Origin: Kangiella aquimarina DSM 16071
Lineage (GTDB): Bacteria > Pseudomonadota > Gammaproteobacteria > Enterobacterales > Kangiellaceae
Direction: 5' to 3'
Length of the DNA stretch: 64,000 nucleotides
Assembly (NCBI RefSeq): GCF_000374105.1
Contig: NZ_KB893651.1
Location: 211,838-275,837, forward strand
The translations under genes were made by a program, and so were the position numbers. This document shows positions 8,972 to 19,329 of the stretch, in pieces. Every line of letters begins with the position of its first letter. The first letter of the stretch is position 1. The notes under the pieces are model-generated. The model searched no databases and had not been told where the DNA came from. It worked only from the letters and a program-made list of their open reading frames with translations.

Positions 8972-9697
8972 TTACATTTTGAAGTGCTCGCCCAGGTAAC
9001 GCTTCTTCACCAGTTCATTAGACAGGACTTCTGCAGGTGTTCCTGAGGCGATAATATTACCCGAATCAACGATATAAGCCTGTTCACAGACATCCAATGT
9101 TTCGCGGACATTGTGGTCAGTAATCAGAACACCTATACCACGTTCTTTTAACTGTATGATAATGGTTTTAATATCCAGCACTGAAATAGGATCGACACCA
9201 GCAAATGGTTCATCAAGCAAAATAAACTTAGGGTCGTTAGCTAGTGCTCTGGCAATCTCAACCCGTCGGCGCTCGCCACCAGACAGGCTCATGCCGTGGC
9301 TCAGTCTGATATGCTCAATATGGAACTCGGACAGTAACTGGTCCAGCTTTTCTTCGCGTTGATTGGCTGTTAAATCTTTGCGTAACTGCAGGATTGCCAT
9401 GATGTTATCTTCAACTGACAGTTTACGAAAAATCGAAGCTTCCTGAGGTAAATATCCAATCCCTTTTTTGGCGCGAGTGTGCATCGGGTCGGTTGTGATA
9501 TTGTCTTCCCCAAGAAAGATTTGTCCACCATCGGAAGGAACCAGACCAACTATCATGTAGAAGGAGGTGGTTTTGCCTGCGCCATTTGGGCCAAGCAGAC
9601 CAACAATCTGTCCCTGGTTAACCTCCAGTGAGACATTTTCAACCACTTTGCGATCTTTATAACTTTTGGCCAAACGCCTGGCTTGAAGTGAAATCAT
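8972..9697 (-). CDS. lptB: LPS export ABC transporter ATPase LptB
   Basis: This 241-residue ABC ATPase has Walker A GPNGAGKT at residues 36-43, the signature [15 protein letters not shown], Walker [14 protein letters not shown], and the H-loop [13 protein letters not shown]. LptB is the cytoplasmic motor of LptB2FG, which extracts lipopolysaccharide from the inner membrane and pushes it along the LptC-LptA bridge. The gene overlaps lptA by 4 nt. Length and order (kdsC-lptC-lptA-lptB) match E. coli. Confidence 0.97.
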   Translation of the reverse strand: MISLQARRLAKSYKDRKVVENVSLEVNQGQIVGLLGPNGAGKTTSFYMIVGLVPSDGGQIFLGEDNITTDPMHTRAKKGIGYLPQEASIFRKLSVEDNIMAILQLRKDLTANQREEKLDQLLSEFHIEHIRLSHGMSLSGGERRRVEIARALANDPKFILLDEPFAGVDPISVLDIKTIIIQLKERGIGVLITDHNVRETLDVCEQAYIVDSGNIIASGTPAEVLSNELVKKRYLGEHFKM

Positions 9698-10455
9698 TGC
9701 TGTTGCTCTTTTTCGGTCTGCTGTTCAGTGGCCGACTGACTCGACGTGGCGTTGTCGCCTTGTTCCTGCTCCCAGAAGAACTCTGTTTCCACGCGCTGCT
9801 CGCCTGAGTCACTTTTGCCGGCTGAGATAACTTTGCTGGTACCGTCATAAGTCAGGAAAGCGGCGGTCATATTGGAGTCGCCCTGCTGTAATTTAACATT
9901 ACCGACGAGTTCAGTTTGCTTATCTTTGCCATTAGAACGAAGCTGATCCGCGGTGGCATAGATCGCTGGCTGGGAAGGTTGCTCAATGCGGAATTCAGTT
10001 GGAGCACCGTTAAGCACAAATCCAAAACCTTCGGTTACACCCTGATTTGCGGTTAGCTGATTACCAAGCAAGGTTAACTTATCTATGCCAGAAGATTGTA
10101 CGATTTTAATATCGCCACTGGCTGAAAGCTCTCCGCTTTGTTGACGGTAAATGATTTTAGGGGCATCAATGTCTGTAGTCTCACCAGTTTCATCCACGTA
10201 GTGAATTTTTACCGGGCTTCCTAAAGCAGTAATGGTTCCCGCATTTTCACCCTGTTTGGTAAGTGAGTCGGCATAAATTGTCATGTTGCCATGCTCGTAA
10301 ATCACATTATCTCTATAAATGATGATGTTGTTTTGCACATCAAGATTAGACCTATCAGAACGTAAACGAGACTTTTCTAAGGTCGCTGCCTGAACCAATG
10401 ACCCGCTAGACAGCGAACTTAATATTAATGCAGCTATAAGGAGGCGAAACTTCAT
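9694..10455 (-). CDS. lptA: Periplasmic LPS bridge protein LptA
   Basis: This 253-residue protein has a signal peptide ([23 protein letters not shown]) followed by an OstA/LptA beta-jellyroll made of repeated strands ([51 protein letters not shown]). LptA polymerises into a periplasmic bridge that carries lipopolysaccharide from LptC to LptD. The last 50 or so residues are glutamine/glutamate-rich and probably disordered, making it longer than the 185-residue E. coli protein. The 4-nt overlaps with lptC and lptB indicate one operon. Confidence 0.93.
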   Translation of the reverse strand: MKFRLLIAALILSSLSSGSLVQAATLEKSRLRSDRSNLDVQNNIIIYRDNVIYEHGNMTIYADSLTKQGENAGTITALGSPVKIHYVDETGETTDIDAPKIIYRQQSGELSASGDIKIVQSSGIDKLTLLGNQLTANQGVTEGFGFVLNGAPTEFRIEQPSQPAIYATADQLRSNGKDKQTELVGNVKLQQGDSNMTAAFLTYDGTSKVISAGKSDSGEQRVETEFFWEQEQGDNATSSQSATEQQTEKEQQQ

Positions 10456-11009
10456 AATTCTTCTGTAAAGACCTCAGACATAAATTCGATATTATTGGTA
10501 CGCAGGTCAGCCTGCATACCTTTGGCGGTCATTCTAAACCGACCATCAATAAGTTCAATCTGCTCATCAGTAAAAGCAGTTTCTGATGCAAAGTCAATTT
10601 TTAAAACTGGCATGGTCAGCACTGCATTGGATTCAGACGGACGGCGCTCAAGTTCGATAGTGACATTGCCTTCGAGTGTTAATTGCTCACTCAGTTCATT
10701 GCTTACTGCCTTTTCCGAGCTTACTGTCCAGCTGGGATTCTGATCGTCATTAAAGCGCATGACAGGCTTTAATAGATGAGTCTGCATGATCTCTTTATAA
10801 TGTAGAGTCTTTTCTGTAGTGAATGAGCGTTGTGGTTGACCATTCGTATCAAACTCTATGGTTTGAGTGTTGGAGAGGTAATAATCTGGGTTTGTGGATA
10901 CTTCTACGAAATCAGGTTTGGATTCGGTAGAACGATCCCACCAATAGGCGATAGCAAATGTGGCTGGAACCAGCAGCCACAACATTGAACGACCTTTGAG
11001 GAAGGTCAT
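10452..11009 (-). CDS. lptC: LPS export protein LptC
   Basis: This 185-residue protein has a single N-terminal membrane helix (about residues 8-24, MLWLLVPATFAIAYWWD) and a periplasmic jellyroll with strands such as QTIEFDTNGQPQRSF and LEGNVTIE. It tethers the LptA bridge to LptB2FG. Sequence similarity in this family is low, so identification rests on length, topology and position between kdsC and lptA, with 4-nt overlaps on both sides. Confidence 0.9.
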   Translation of the reverse strand: MTFLKGRSMLWLLVPATFAIAYWWDRSTESKPDFVEVSTNPDYYLSNTQTIEFDTNGQPQRSFTTEKTLHYKEIMQTHLLKPVMRFNDDQNPSWTVSSEKAVSNELSEQLTLEGNVTIELERRPSESNAVLTMPVLKIDFASETAFTDEQIELIDGRFRMTAKGMQADLRTNNIEFMSEVFTEEL

Positions 11010-11587
11010 TCTTTAACCTCGGATAATTTTCCTGCAGCCAGATATTCCTGATGAATGGCTTCCAGCTTGTTCTGACTCTCAAGAATCAAGTCACACACTT
11101 CGCGCACTGCTCCAAAGCCACCGTTATGTTGGGTGACCCAGTCAGCATGCTGTTGCATTAACCAGTGACCATCAGCAACCGTAACCCCTAACCCAACTTG
11201 AATTAATAACGGCAAATCCGGCAGGTCATCACCAATATGGCAAACTTGTTCTGGAGTAACCGATAGTTTTTCACATAAGGATTCGAATGCCTTTTGCTTA
11301 TTTGATTGACCCTGGTGATAGTGCTCAATACCAAGTTCCTGGCAACGCTTTTCAACAATTTTTGAATTACGCCCGGTGATTATGGCAACAGCGATTCCTG
11401 ATTTTTGTAGACACTTGATACCGAAGCCATCTTTGATGTTAAAGGTTTTTAATTCTTCACCATCGTTACCAATAATGACCTGACCATTACTCAGTACACC
11501 GTCAACATCACAAATAACGAGCTTAATTTTCTGTGCCTTTGCTATAACAGAATCTGGGTAGCTGGGTCTGCTCATTGGGTTACTCAT
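11006..11587 (-). CDS. kdsC: 3-deoxy-D-manno-octulosonate 8-phosphate phosphatase KdsC
   Basis: This 193-residue HAD-superfamily phosphatase of the compact C0 type (KdsC) has the nucleophile motif DVDGVLSNG at about residues 28-36, AIITGR as motif II, and GDDLPDLPLL as motif IV. It converts KDO-8-phosphate to KDO, the inner-core sugar of lipopolysaccharide. Its start codon overlaps the kdsD stop (TAATG), coupling two consecutive KDO pathway enzymes with the lpt export genes. Confidence 0.95.
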   Translation of the reverse strand: MSNPMSRPSYPDSVIAKAQKIKLVICDVDGVLSNGQVIIGNDGEELKTFNIKDGFGIKCLQKSGIAVAIITGRNSKIVEKRCQELGIEHYHQGQSNKQKAFESLCEKLSVTPEQVCHIGDDLPDLPLLIQVGLGVTVADGHWLMQQHADWVTQHNGGFGAVREVCDLILESQNKLEAIHQEYLAAGKLSEVKE

Positions 11588-12567
11588 TACACGACTCCTG
11601 CTTTCAGTAAATCGTGCATATGAATGACACCCTGCGGCTTGTTGTTTTCATCAACCACGATTAATGATGTGATGCTGCTTTCTTCCATCAGGTTTACCGC
11701 ATCCACAGCAAGTGTTTGTGTCTTTACCGTTTTGCATCCTTTGGTCATTACGTCACTGATCGGGGCATCAATATCGACATCCCGCTCAAAAGCACGACGT
11801 AAATCGCCATCGGTGAAGATGCCTAATAAATTTCCTTGATGGTCAGTAACAGTGGTCATCCCCATTCGCTTATCCGTCATTTCAAATAGCGCATTGCGAA
11901 TTGAGATAGTGGGCTTGACCGAAGGGAAGGCATCACCGCTGTGCATTAAATCATTAACCTGAAGAATAAGACGTTTGCCTAAACTGCCGCCAGGATGGGA
12001 TAGAGCAAAATCATCGGGTGTGAAGCCCCGAGCTTCTAGCAAGCTGACAGCGATGGCATCACCGAGCGCCAGTACGGCAGTTGTTGAAGCCGTTGGTGCA
12101 AGATTGTGAGGGCAGGCTTCCTGCTCGACCTGAACCTTGATATGGATATCGCTGGCTTTGGCTAAGCTGGAGTTGTCATTACTGGTGATTGAGATTAGTT
12201 CGATGCCTCGGCGTTTGATAACCGGAAGCAGGGCAGTGACTTCATGGGTTTCGCCAGAATTGGACAAGGCTATAACAACATCCTGCTCACCGATCATTCC
12301 GAGGTCGCCATGGCTGGCTTCAGCGGGGTGAACGAAAAATGCAGGGGTGCCGGTGCTGGCCAGAGTTGCAGCCATTTTACTGCCAATGTGACCTGATTTA
12401 CCCATACCAATGACTACGACTTTGCCCTGGCAGCCCAACAATTTAGTACAGGCGGCAACAAAGGTTTGATCCAGTTGCTGTTTGAGGTTTGCCACTGCAT
12501 TACTTTCAATAGAAATAACGCGTTCAGCACTGTGTAAAATTTGCTGTTCCAGATTTGAGTCAGTCAT
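11587..12567 (-). CDS. kdsD: D-arabinose 5-phosphate isomerase KdsD
   Basis: This 326-residue protein has an N-terminal SIS sugar-isomerase domain (VVIGMGKSGHIGSKMAATLASTGTP, HGDLGMI, ALSNSGET, CPHNLAPTAST) and two C-terminal CBS domains (about residues 205-326). It converts ribulose 5-phosphate to arabinose 5-phosphate, the first committed step of KDO synthesis. It heads the kdsD-kdsC-lptC-lptA-lptB run and follows the antiporter gene after 35 bp. Confidence 0.96.
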   Translation of the reverse strand: MTDSNLEQQILHSAERVISIESNAVANLKQQLDQTFVAACTKLLGCQGKVVVIGMGKSGHIGSKMAATLASTGTPAFFVHPAEASHGDLGMIGEQDVVIALSNSGETHEVTALLPVIKRRGIELISITSNDNSSLAKASDIHIKVQVEQEACPHNLAPTASTTAVLALGDAIAVSLLEARGFTPDDFALSHPGGSLGKRLILQVNDLMHSGDAFPSVKPTISIRNALFEMTDKRMGMTTVTDHQGNLLGIFTDGDLRRAFERDVDIDAPISDVMTKGCKTVKTQTLAVDAVNLMEESSITSLIVVDENNKPQGVIHMHDLLKAGVV

Positions 12568-12602
12568 TGACGATACCGTTGGTGGCTTTAATATTCAATT
12601 AG

Positions 12603-13586
12603 TTAGAAAACGCGAACTATATAATACCCAATGAAGGCCGCAAGTAAAATAGCACCGGCGAGACGGTTAATTTTACCAGGCCCACGAATACCATAGGCTA
12701 AAACAGCTAAAAGGATACATAACCCGAACATTACCGGGTAATCAATGGTCAGAATTTCTTTCTCTACCATTGGCGCAGCGATGACTGCCGGAATCCCAAG
12801 AACACCTAATAAGTTAAAGATATTGGAGCCGACAACGTTACCTATCGCAATTTCATGTTCATTTTTCAAAACGGCTGAAATTGAAGCTGCCAGTTCCGGC
12901 AGGCTGGTGCCCAGTGCCACAATGGTTAAACCGATTAAGGTTTCGGAAACACCCATTTGCAGGGCAAAGCCACTGGCGCCAACAATTAAGATTTTAGAGC
13001 TGACAACCAATAAAACGAGTCCTAAAAATAACCAGAAAATCGCTTTAGGACTCGACATCTGCTCAGGCAATTCGTCAACAATTTCTTCAAGCATACGGTC
13101 ATTGCTGGCACGCGACTTGATACCCATATGAACCAGCCAGATAAAGTAGGCCACCAATGAACTTAGCAAAATCATGCCTTCGATATGTGAAAGACGAAGA
13201 TCCCAAAAGAAATAGAGAACCGCAAATGACACCACGAATAGTATCGGTATCTCGCGCTTAATCATACCTGAATTAATGAGCAACGGTTTTACCAAAGCGG
13301 TGATACCAAGGACTAACGCAACATTAGTAATGTTGGAACCAATGGCATTACCGATAGCGACCTCAGGGCCGCAGTTTTCAACATCCGGCGCACAGGTTTT
13401 AAAAGAGTCCAGAATCGACACAAAGATTTCAGGGGCAGAGGAGCCAATCGCGACAATGGTTAACCCCACAATCAGGCGTGAAACACCAAAGTTCTGTGCA
13501 ACCGCTGCAGCGCCATCGGTGAATCGATCCGCGCTCCAGACCAGCAATGTAATTCCAACCAGAATATAGGCAATGTGTTCTATCAT
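12603..13586 (-). CDS. Calcium/sodium antiporter (YrbG family, CaCA superfamily)
   Basis: This 327-residue inner-membrane protein is built of two inverted homologous halves. The alpha-1 repeat is AIGSSAPEIFVS followed by GNAIGSNITNVALVLG, and the alpha-2 repeat is ALGTSLPELAAS followed by GNVVGSNIFNLLGVLG. About ten membrane helices surround a short acidic cytoplasmic loop (near residues 160-175). The family exchanges Ca2+ for Na+ or H+. E. coli yrbG occupies the same position upstream of kdsD. Confidence 0.93.
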   Translation of the reverse strand: MIEHIAYILVGITLLVWSADRFTDGAAAVAQNFGVSRLIVGLTIVAIGSSAPEIFVSILDSFKTCAPDVENCGPEVAIGNAIGSNITNVALVLGITALVKPLLINSGMIKREIPILFVVSFAVLYFFWDLRLSHIEGMILLSSLVAYFIWLVHMGIKSRASNDRMLEEIVDELPEQMSSPKAIFWLFLGLVLLVVSSKILIVGASGFALQMGVSETLIGLTIVALGTSLPELAASISAVLKNEHEIAIGNVVGSNIFNLLGVLGIPAVIAAPMVEKEILTIDYPVMFGLCILLAVLAYGIRGPGKINRLAGAILLAAFIGYYIVRVF

Positions 13587-13900
13587 GGAAACCTTAGAGA
13601 GCTTGAGTTTTCAGTAATCGGGCTTAGCTTATTATAGGATAAGCATGACTTTGACTGACAAATTGAAATTGTTTCAAAGCATTGCCCCAGGTGATGTGAA
13701 ATGACGACAAATAAGCGCGCCATTGTACAGCGAATGGGGTTTGATGTCATTCAAAGGTGTTTATCAAGGGGAATTCAGGTAAAATCACGCCACTTTAGTG
13801 CCAACTTTGCTAATGATTCATACTTTTGTGTCTATATTGACGCAGTTTTTGGCGTTATCATGCTTGGCCATAACTTCGATTAACGTAAGTAACTAAACAA
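13587..13900. other. Divergent intergenic region between the antiporter gene and ibaG
   Basis: This 314-bp gap holds one recognisable promoter facing the antiporter (13631-13661, listed separately). On the plus strand TTGACG at 13837-13842 and TATATT at 13833-13838 are visible but are not spaced for a good sigma-70 promoter, so the ibaG-murA promoter was not identified. No terminator or small coding gene is convincing here. Confidence 0.5.
13631..13661 (-). promoter_or_regulatory. Predicted promoter for the antiporter-kds-lpt transcript
   Basis: On the minus strand a perfect TATAAT (13636-13631) lies 19 bp after TTGTCA (13661-13656). The spacer is long but the -10 is strong. It would start transcription about 40 bp ahead of the antiporter start codon. 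Confidence 0.4.
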
Positions 13901-14146
13901 ATGATTGAACAGATTAAGTCCCTGATTGAAAAAGAAATTGAATGTGAAGAGCTGCGAGTAGATGGTGATGGTAGCCATTTTCAGGTCATTGTTGTCAGCA
14001 AAGCCTTTGAGGGCCTGCGTAGCGTTAAAAAACAGCAGATGGTTTACGCTGCGGTAAATGAGCATATTGCCAGCGGTGATATTCATGCATTGACTATCAA
14101 GGCCTATACGCCTGAAGAATGGTCAAAAGCTAAGCATTTTGCATAA
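13901..14146 (+). CDS. ibaG: BolA-family protein IbaG (YrbA)
   Basis: This 81-residue BolA-fold protein has the conserved VDGDGSHFQVIVVSKAF segment, where the histidine can act as a cluster ligand, and a C-terminal IKAYTPEEW typical of IbaG/YrbA. IbaG partners monothiol glutaredoxin in iron-sulfur cluster handling and influences envelope and acid stress. It precedes murA by 16 bp, the conserved ibaG-murA arrangement. Confidence 0.93.
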   Translation: MIEQIKSLIEKEIECEELRVDGDGSHFQVIVVSKAFEGLRSVKKQQMVYAAVNEHIASGDIHALTIKAYTPEEWSKAKHFA

Positions 14147-14156
14147 GTCAGAGTAA

Positions 14157-15422
<1,266 letters not shown>

Positions 15423-15444
15423 TCGATACAGTATCCATTGTTTG

Positions 15445-15473
15445 AAAAAAAGGGCCAACAGGCCCTTTTTTTT
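15445..15473. terminator. Bidirectional terminator between murA and the degS-like gene
   Basis: A-tract plus GGGCC (15445-15456), loop AACA, then GGCCC followed by eight T (15461-15473). The A and T tracts on both sides let it serve murA on the plus strand and the convergent protease gene on the minus strand. Confidence 0.85.
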
Positions 15474-15498
15474 ATGTTCTATCTATTTGAAGTAATTT

Positions 15499-16665
15499 TT
15501 AGTCTCGATAGCCTAATATGACTTCTGCCTGATTTTTCTGACCATCTCGATAATACTCAAGTTGTATCTCGGTTTCAGGAGCTACATTCCAGATTGCTGC
15601 CATCAAATCAGCAGTGCTGTTGATGGGCTTACCATTTACCTCGGTAATAATGTCCAGCGCCTGCAAACCGGCTTTATCCGCTGGGCCATTGCCATTAACA
15701 GCTGTGATCACAATACCCTGCCCAAATGGTAATTGTTCAATTTGAGATGCCAGTAATTGCTGTTGTGGGAGAGGTAAATTCATTTCCTGAACAATGGAGC
15801 GGAAGTTGATGGTCATGTCTCCATTCAGACCAAGCCAGCCTCTTTGGACCACCCCATTTTCTAAAAGCTCATTCACCACATGCTGTACGTCAGCTGCTGC
15901 AATGGCGAAATTCTGATACGTTTTTTCTCCAGACTCGTCCCGCGAACTCAGAGCTGTGATACCAACCAGTTCTCCCTGACTATTAACCAGCGCACCGCCT
16001 GAATTTCCTGAGCGAAGAGCGGCATCGGTTTGAATATAGTGAGAGACTCGAGAGAAAAACTTGGCACTGATGATTCCCTGGGTCACTGTTTGTTCAAAGG
16101 CCATGTAAGGTGTGCCAATGGCAAATACGATGTCACCAACCCGGCTTTTATCCTCTTGGCCCAGAGATAAAATATGTTGCGGCTGATAGTCCACTTTTAA
16201 TAAGGCCAGGTCAGAATCCTTATCAAGTCCAATGACCGTCGCTGCTAACTTTTGTCCGTTGAGCAGCTCCACGATAATCGACTCAGCCTTATCCAGCACA
16301 TGAGCATTGGTTACGATATGGCCTTGCTCATCAATAAAGACTCCCGAACCATTATTAAGAAAAGCGCAGGCGTTGGTACCTGAGGGAATAGCCCGTAAAC
16401 TATTCTGGCATTCAGGATCATTCAAGGGGTATAGCTTGGAACGAGCCTGAATAGATACAACCGCTGGACGAGCTTTATCCAGCATATCTGCATATCCAGA
16501 GAAGGGGACAACTTGTTGTGGTACCTGCACAGTAGAGTCAGTAGTTTGTTCTGAAGGGCTATTGATTGAAAAGCGTCCCGGCATAAACACGATAAAGAGG
16601 GCGGCAATGCCAAGGCCGACCAAAAGATATTTAATAATGTAACCAATATAGGTAAGAAATTGCAT
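15499..16665 (-). CDS. degS: Membrane-anchored periplasmic serine protease of the DegS/AlgW (S1C) family
   Basis: This 388-residue protease has one N-terminal membrane helix (about residues 12-29), a trypsin-like domain with catalytic triad H122 (TNAHVL), D152 (SDLALL) and S222 (SGNSGGAL), and one PDZ domain from about residue 275 (KAGLQALDIITEVNGKPI). A single PDZ plus a membrane anchor fits DegS/AlgW, which senses misfolded porin C-termini and makes the first cut in the anti-sigma factor RseA/MucA. Two cysteines (86 and 100) in a loop insertion before the catalytic histidine could form a disulfide. The neighbouring zapG and zapE match the E. coli degS region. Confidence 0.9.
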   Translation of the reverse strand: MQFLTYIGYIIKYLLVGLGIAALFIVFMPGRFSINSPSEQTTDSTVQVPQQVVPFSGYADMLDKARPAVVSIQARSKLYPLNDPECQNSLRAIPSGTNACAFLNNGSGVFIDEQGHIVTNAHVLDKAESIIVELLNGQKLAATVIGLDKDSDLALLKVDYQPQHILSLGQEDKSRVGDIVFAIGTPYMAFEQTVTQGIISAKFFSRVSHYIQTDAALRSGNSGGALVNSQGELVGITALSSRDESGEKTYQNFAIAAADVQHVVNELLENGVVQRGWLGLNGDMTINFRSIVQEMNLPLPQQQLLASQIEQLPFGQGIVITAVNGNGPADKAGLQALDIITEVNGKPINSTADLMAAIWNVAPETEIQLEYYRDGQKNQAEVILGYRD

Positions 16666-16692
16666 AGAAATCCTTAATTGAGACGTAAGTCA

Positions 16693-17319
16693 TTAGCCCA
16701 TGGATCGTTGTTTATCATTGGAATCGGATGTCGGTTCCTTATCTGATAATGTTGTAGAGCTGTTGTCCTGTTTTTCATCAGCTTGCTCTGATTCTTTTTT
16801 AGGCTTAGAGTTCCCAGCTTTTTCCGCATGAGGAATATCATCCGGATGGGGTGCATCCGCAGGCTTTTCAACTGTATGACTTGGGTGGTAGTCATCATCC
16901 ATATCGTCATCAGCATAGTCTCTTGGTTGCTGAGGGCCGAAACCATGTTCAGTGATCTCTTTTGCTTCGCTATCAATGACGTCTTCTGCAAAAGGTTTGC
17001 TACCAGCATTGCCTAGCCCTGGCAGGCCACTGGTGTTGCTACTGAGTTTAAGGTCAAACTTGCGGTTGCCCAATTTATTGGCGCTACTGGCGAGGTGCTG
17101 ATAAAGCAACTTATATTCTTCTGTGACGTTACTGAATAGGCGTGCTGTTTCATCGAAGTGTTTGTTAACATCTTCTTTTAATGAATTAAGTTCTTCATCT
17201 TTAGCTTTTAGCTCTTCCGATAGTGCTTTACTTCGTTGTGACATACCATGCCAGCGACCAAAGAAGAAAGCTGCAACTGCAATTATAAGGAGCAAGAAGA
17301 TAATAAATGGACTGGACAT
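16693..17319 (-). CDS. zapG: ZapG/YhcB-family envelope protein (DUF1043) with long acidic tail
   Basis: This 208-residue protein has an N-terminal membrane helix (residues 4-22, FIIFLLLIIAVAAFFFG), a coiled coil (about 28-60) and the conserved FSNVTEEYKLLYQHLASSANKL segment of DUF1043. E. coli YhcB/ZapG is an inner-membrane protein linking cell elongation, division and envelope synthesis. It is about 132 residues there. Here roughly 90 extra residues (120-208) form an acidic, Asp/Ser/Pro-rich, probably disordered tail. The gene sits next to degS and near zapE, as in E. coli. Confidence 0.85.
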   Translation of the reverse strand: MSSPFIIFLLLIIAVAAFFFGRWHGMSQRSKALSEELKAKDEELNSLKEDVNKHFDETARLFSNVTEEYKLLYQHLASSANKLGNRKFDLKLSSNTSGLPGLGNAGSKPFAEDVIDSEAKEITEHGFGPQQPRDYADDDMDDDYHPSHTVEKPADAPHPDDIPHAEKAGNSKPKKESEQADEKQDNSSTTLSDKEPTSDSNDKQRSMG

Positions 17320-17424
17320 GAATTAATATTCCTCAATCTGTCAAAGTCGTCTAAACGAAAATTGCCTGAATCCCTGATTTGATCTTATGATACACAATTA
17401 TTAGCCGTTAGTTCGAGAGGATTC

Positions 17425-18111
17425 ATGACCTATAACACAAAATTCTTACTGACTTTGAGCGGCATCTTTCTTGTAGTCTTCATTCTATGTGCCATTAATC
17501 CTGTCGACCGTTCTACGTGGCTCTTAGAAAATGTACTGATGTTCCTGCTAGTTGCAGGCCTGATTGCCAGTTATAAAAGATTTCGCCTTTCGAGAATATC
17601 CTACTTTTGTATATTTCTATTTCTGTGTTTTCATGAAATAGGTTCTCACTATACCTATTCGCTGGTGCCTTATAACCAATGGACTGAATCAGTTTTCGGA
17701 TCACCATTAAATGATTGGTTTGGTTGGGAACGTAATCATTATGACCGATTCCTGCATTTGGCCTATGGTTTATTATTTGCTTACCCAATTCGTGAAATAT
17801 TTATACGTATCGTTAAGGTTAAAGGATTCTGGGGCTACTTTTTGCCATTAGATTTAACCTTGTCTACCTCAGCTATCTATGAGCTTATTGAGTGGGCTGC
17901 AGCAATTGTATTCGGTGGTGATGTTGGAGCGGCTTACCTTGGGACTCAGGGTGATGTCTGGGATGCCCATAAGGATATGGCTTTAGCCGGCCTGGGAGCT
18001 TTAATCGCCATGGTAACGGTGGCATTTATTAACTGGCGCTGGCAGCGAGACTTTGCCCGCGAGTGGAACGAAAGTCTGACACCTCAGACTTCAAACCCCG
18101 AAACCTTGTGA
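17425..18111 (+). CDS. Inner-membrane protein of the YjdF family (DUF2238)
   Basis: This 228-residue protein has six or so predicted membrane helices (about 8-24, 32-48, 55-72, 110-126, 143-160, 188-204). Conserved polar motifs lie between them: CFHEIGSHYTY, ERNHYDRFLHLAYG, YELIEWAAA and GTQGDVWDAHKDMALA. These match the DUF2238/YjdF family, whose function is not established. The conserved His, Asp and Glu residues on membrane borders hint at metal or quinone binding, which is my inference. GAGAGG precedes the start codon by 4 nt. Confidence 0.8.
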   Translation: MTYNTKFLLTLSGIFLVVFILCAINPVDRSTWLLENVLMFLLVAGLIASYKRFRLSRISYFCIFLFLCFHEIGSHYTYSLVPYNQWTESVFGSPLNDWFGWERNHYDRFLHLAYGLLFAYPIREIFIRIVKVKGFWGYFLPLDLTLSTSAIYELIEWAAAIVFGGDVGAAYLGTQGDVWDAHKDMALAGLGALIAMVTVAFINWRWQRDFAREWNESLTPQTSNPETL

Positions 18112-18237
18112 GCCTGTCGTGCCCGCAAACGTAAACCGCTTGGCACTTTTACATTAAACCCTTAGCAAGTGCTTTTCTTGCTGAGGGTGATGCAAAATAA
18201 TAGTTGTCATTATCTATAAATACTCAGGATAAGACTT

Positions 18238-18552
18238 ATGAAGTCCATAATCATGATTGGCCTGTTGGCCGCTGTTAGTTTAGTCAATCCGGCTGTCGCT
18301 TTCGATGATGATAAGAAACAAAAAGAATTAATTAAAGAGCGTGCAGAGTTACTTAAACAGCGAGAACAACTGGAAAAAGAGCGTGAAAAAAAATTGCTCG
18401 AACTTGAGCGCGCAGACCGAAAAGCTTACGAGGAAATGCTTCGTGAGCAGGAAAAGTCTCGAGCCGAGTCAGAGCGAGAGTTGAATAAAGATTTCCGCAA
18501 AAAACAGTCCGAAGAAGATAAGGATGAAAGTAAGGATTTTAATAAGTACTAG
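18238..18552 (+). CDS. Small secreted charged coiled-coil protein, unknown function
   Basis: This 104-residue hypothetical protein has a clear signal peptide (residues 1-21, MKSIIMIGLLAAVSLVNPAVA). The rest is an almost uninterrupted Lys/Glu/Arg-rich helix (KERAELLKQREQLEKEREKKLLE and onward to residue 100). It should be a periplasmic single-helix or coiled-coil protein. A strong terminator follows 25 bp after the stop, which suggests a monocistronic transcript. I do not recognise a family, and low-complexity composition will give spurious similarity to unrelated coiled coils. Confidence 0.7.
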   Translation: MKSIIMIGLLAAVSLVNPAVAFDDDKKQKELIKERAELLKQREQLEKEREKKLLELERADRKAYEEMLREQEKSRAESERELNKDFRKKQSEEDKDESKDFNKY

Positions 18553-18576
18553 TCTCGCCATTCTCCTCATCTATTG

Positions 18577-18601
18577 AAAAAGAGGCTTCGGCCTCTTTTT
18601 T
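18577..18601 (+). terminator. Rho-independent terminator after the small secreted protein
   Basis: AAAAAGAGGC (18577-18586), UUCG tetraloop (18587-18590), GCCTCTTTTTT (18591-18601). A textbook hairpin followed by a T tract. Confidence 0.9.
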
Positions 18602-18679
18602 CGTCATAGGGCTGTTGGTTTCCAAGCTCATTAAAACGTGCGAAAATAGCCCGCATTGTCCATCAATGACTACAATCAA

Positions 18680-19327
18680 GTGAATAAAAATCATTTCTTG
18701 ATAGCAGGTGATAGCGGTCACCTTGAAGCAACTCTTGATCAACCTGACTCACCTGAACGCAACGCTATTGCTGTGTGTTGCCATCCTCATCCACTTCATG
18801 GCGGAGCCATGACCAATAAAGTCATCTACACGGTTTCCAGAACGCTCTCCGGAATGGGTATTCCTTCCGTGCGATTCAACTTTCGTGGTGTTGGTAATTC
18901 CCAAGGTGAATATGATGAAGGCAAGGGTGAGCAACAGGATTTGATGAAGGTTGTTGAATGGATGCAAAAAAAATATCCAGGCCGCCCGCTGTGGCTTGCT
19001 GGTTTTAGCTTTGGTTCCTGGATAGCTGCATTACAAGCTAAAAAATTAGGTGCGCAACAGCTGATCAGTATTGCACCGCCAGTAAATCGGTTTAGTTTCG
19101 ATGAATTTCAAATTCCTGACTGCCCCTGGTTAGTGGTGCAGGGGGATGCTGACGAAGTGGTTGATCCGGAGGCTGTATTCCAATGGCTGGATGATTTGCC
19201 CAAAAAGCCTGAAGTCATCCGCATGGAAGGGGCGGGACATTTTTTTCATAGCCGATTAGTTGATCTGCGTGAACTGATGGAAGGTAAGTTACAGGCTCAT
19301 TTACCTGAAGAGTTACAAGCACCTTGA
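18680..19327 (+). CDS. Alpha/beta hydrolase of the COG2945 type
   Basis: This serine hydrolase of about 215 residues has the oxyanion-side motif CCHPHPLHGGAMTNKV, the nucleophile elbow GFSFGS, an acidic residue in QGDADEVVDP and the catalytic histidine in GAGHFFHSRL. Family members are uncharacterised intracellular esterase-like proteins, and no substrate can be inferred. The start is uncertain: no ATG is available, TTG 18656 gives 223 residues and GTG 18680 gives 215, and neither has a convincing ribosome-binding site. The stop overlaps the region just before zapE, so the two genes are probably cotranscribed. Confidence 0.8.
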   Translation: MNKNHFLIAGDSGHLEATLDQPDSPERNAIAVCCHPHPLHGGAMTNKVIYTVSRTLSGMGIPSVRFNFRGVGNSQGEYDEGKGEQQDLMKVVEWMQKKYPGRPLWLAGFSFGSWIAALQAKKLGAQQLISIAPPVNRFSFDEFQIPDCPWLVVQGDADEVVDPEAVFQWLDDLPKKPEVIRMEGAGHFFHSRLVDLRELMEGKLQAHLPEELQAP

Positions 19328-19329
19328 CT

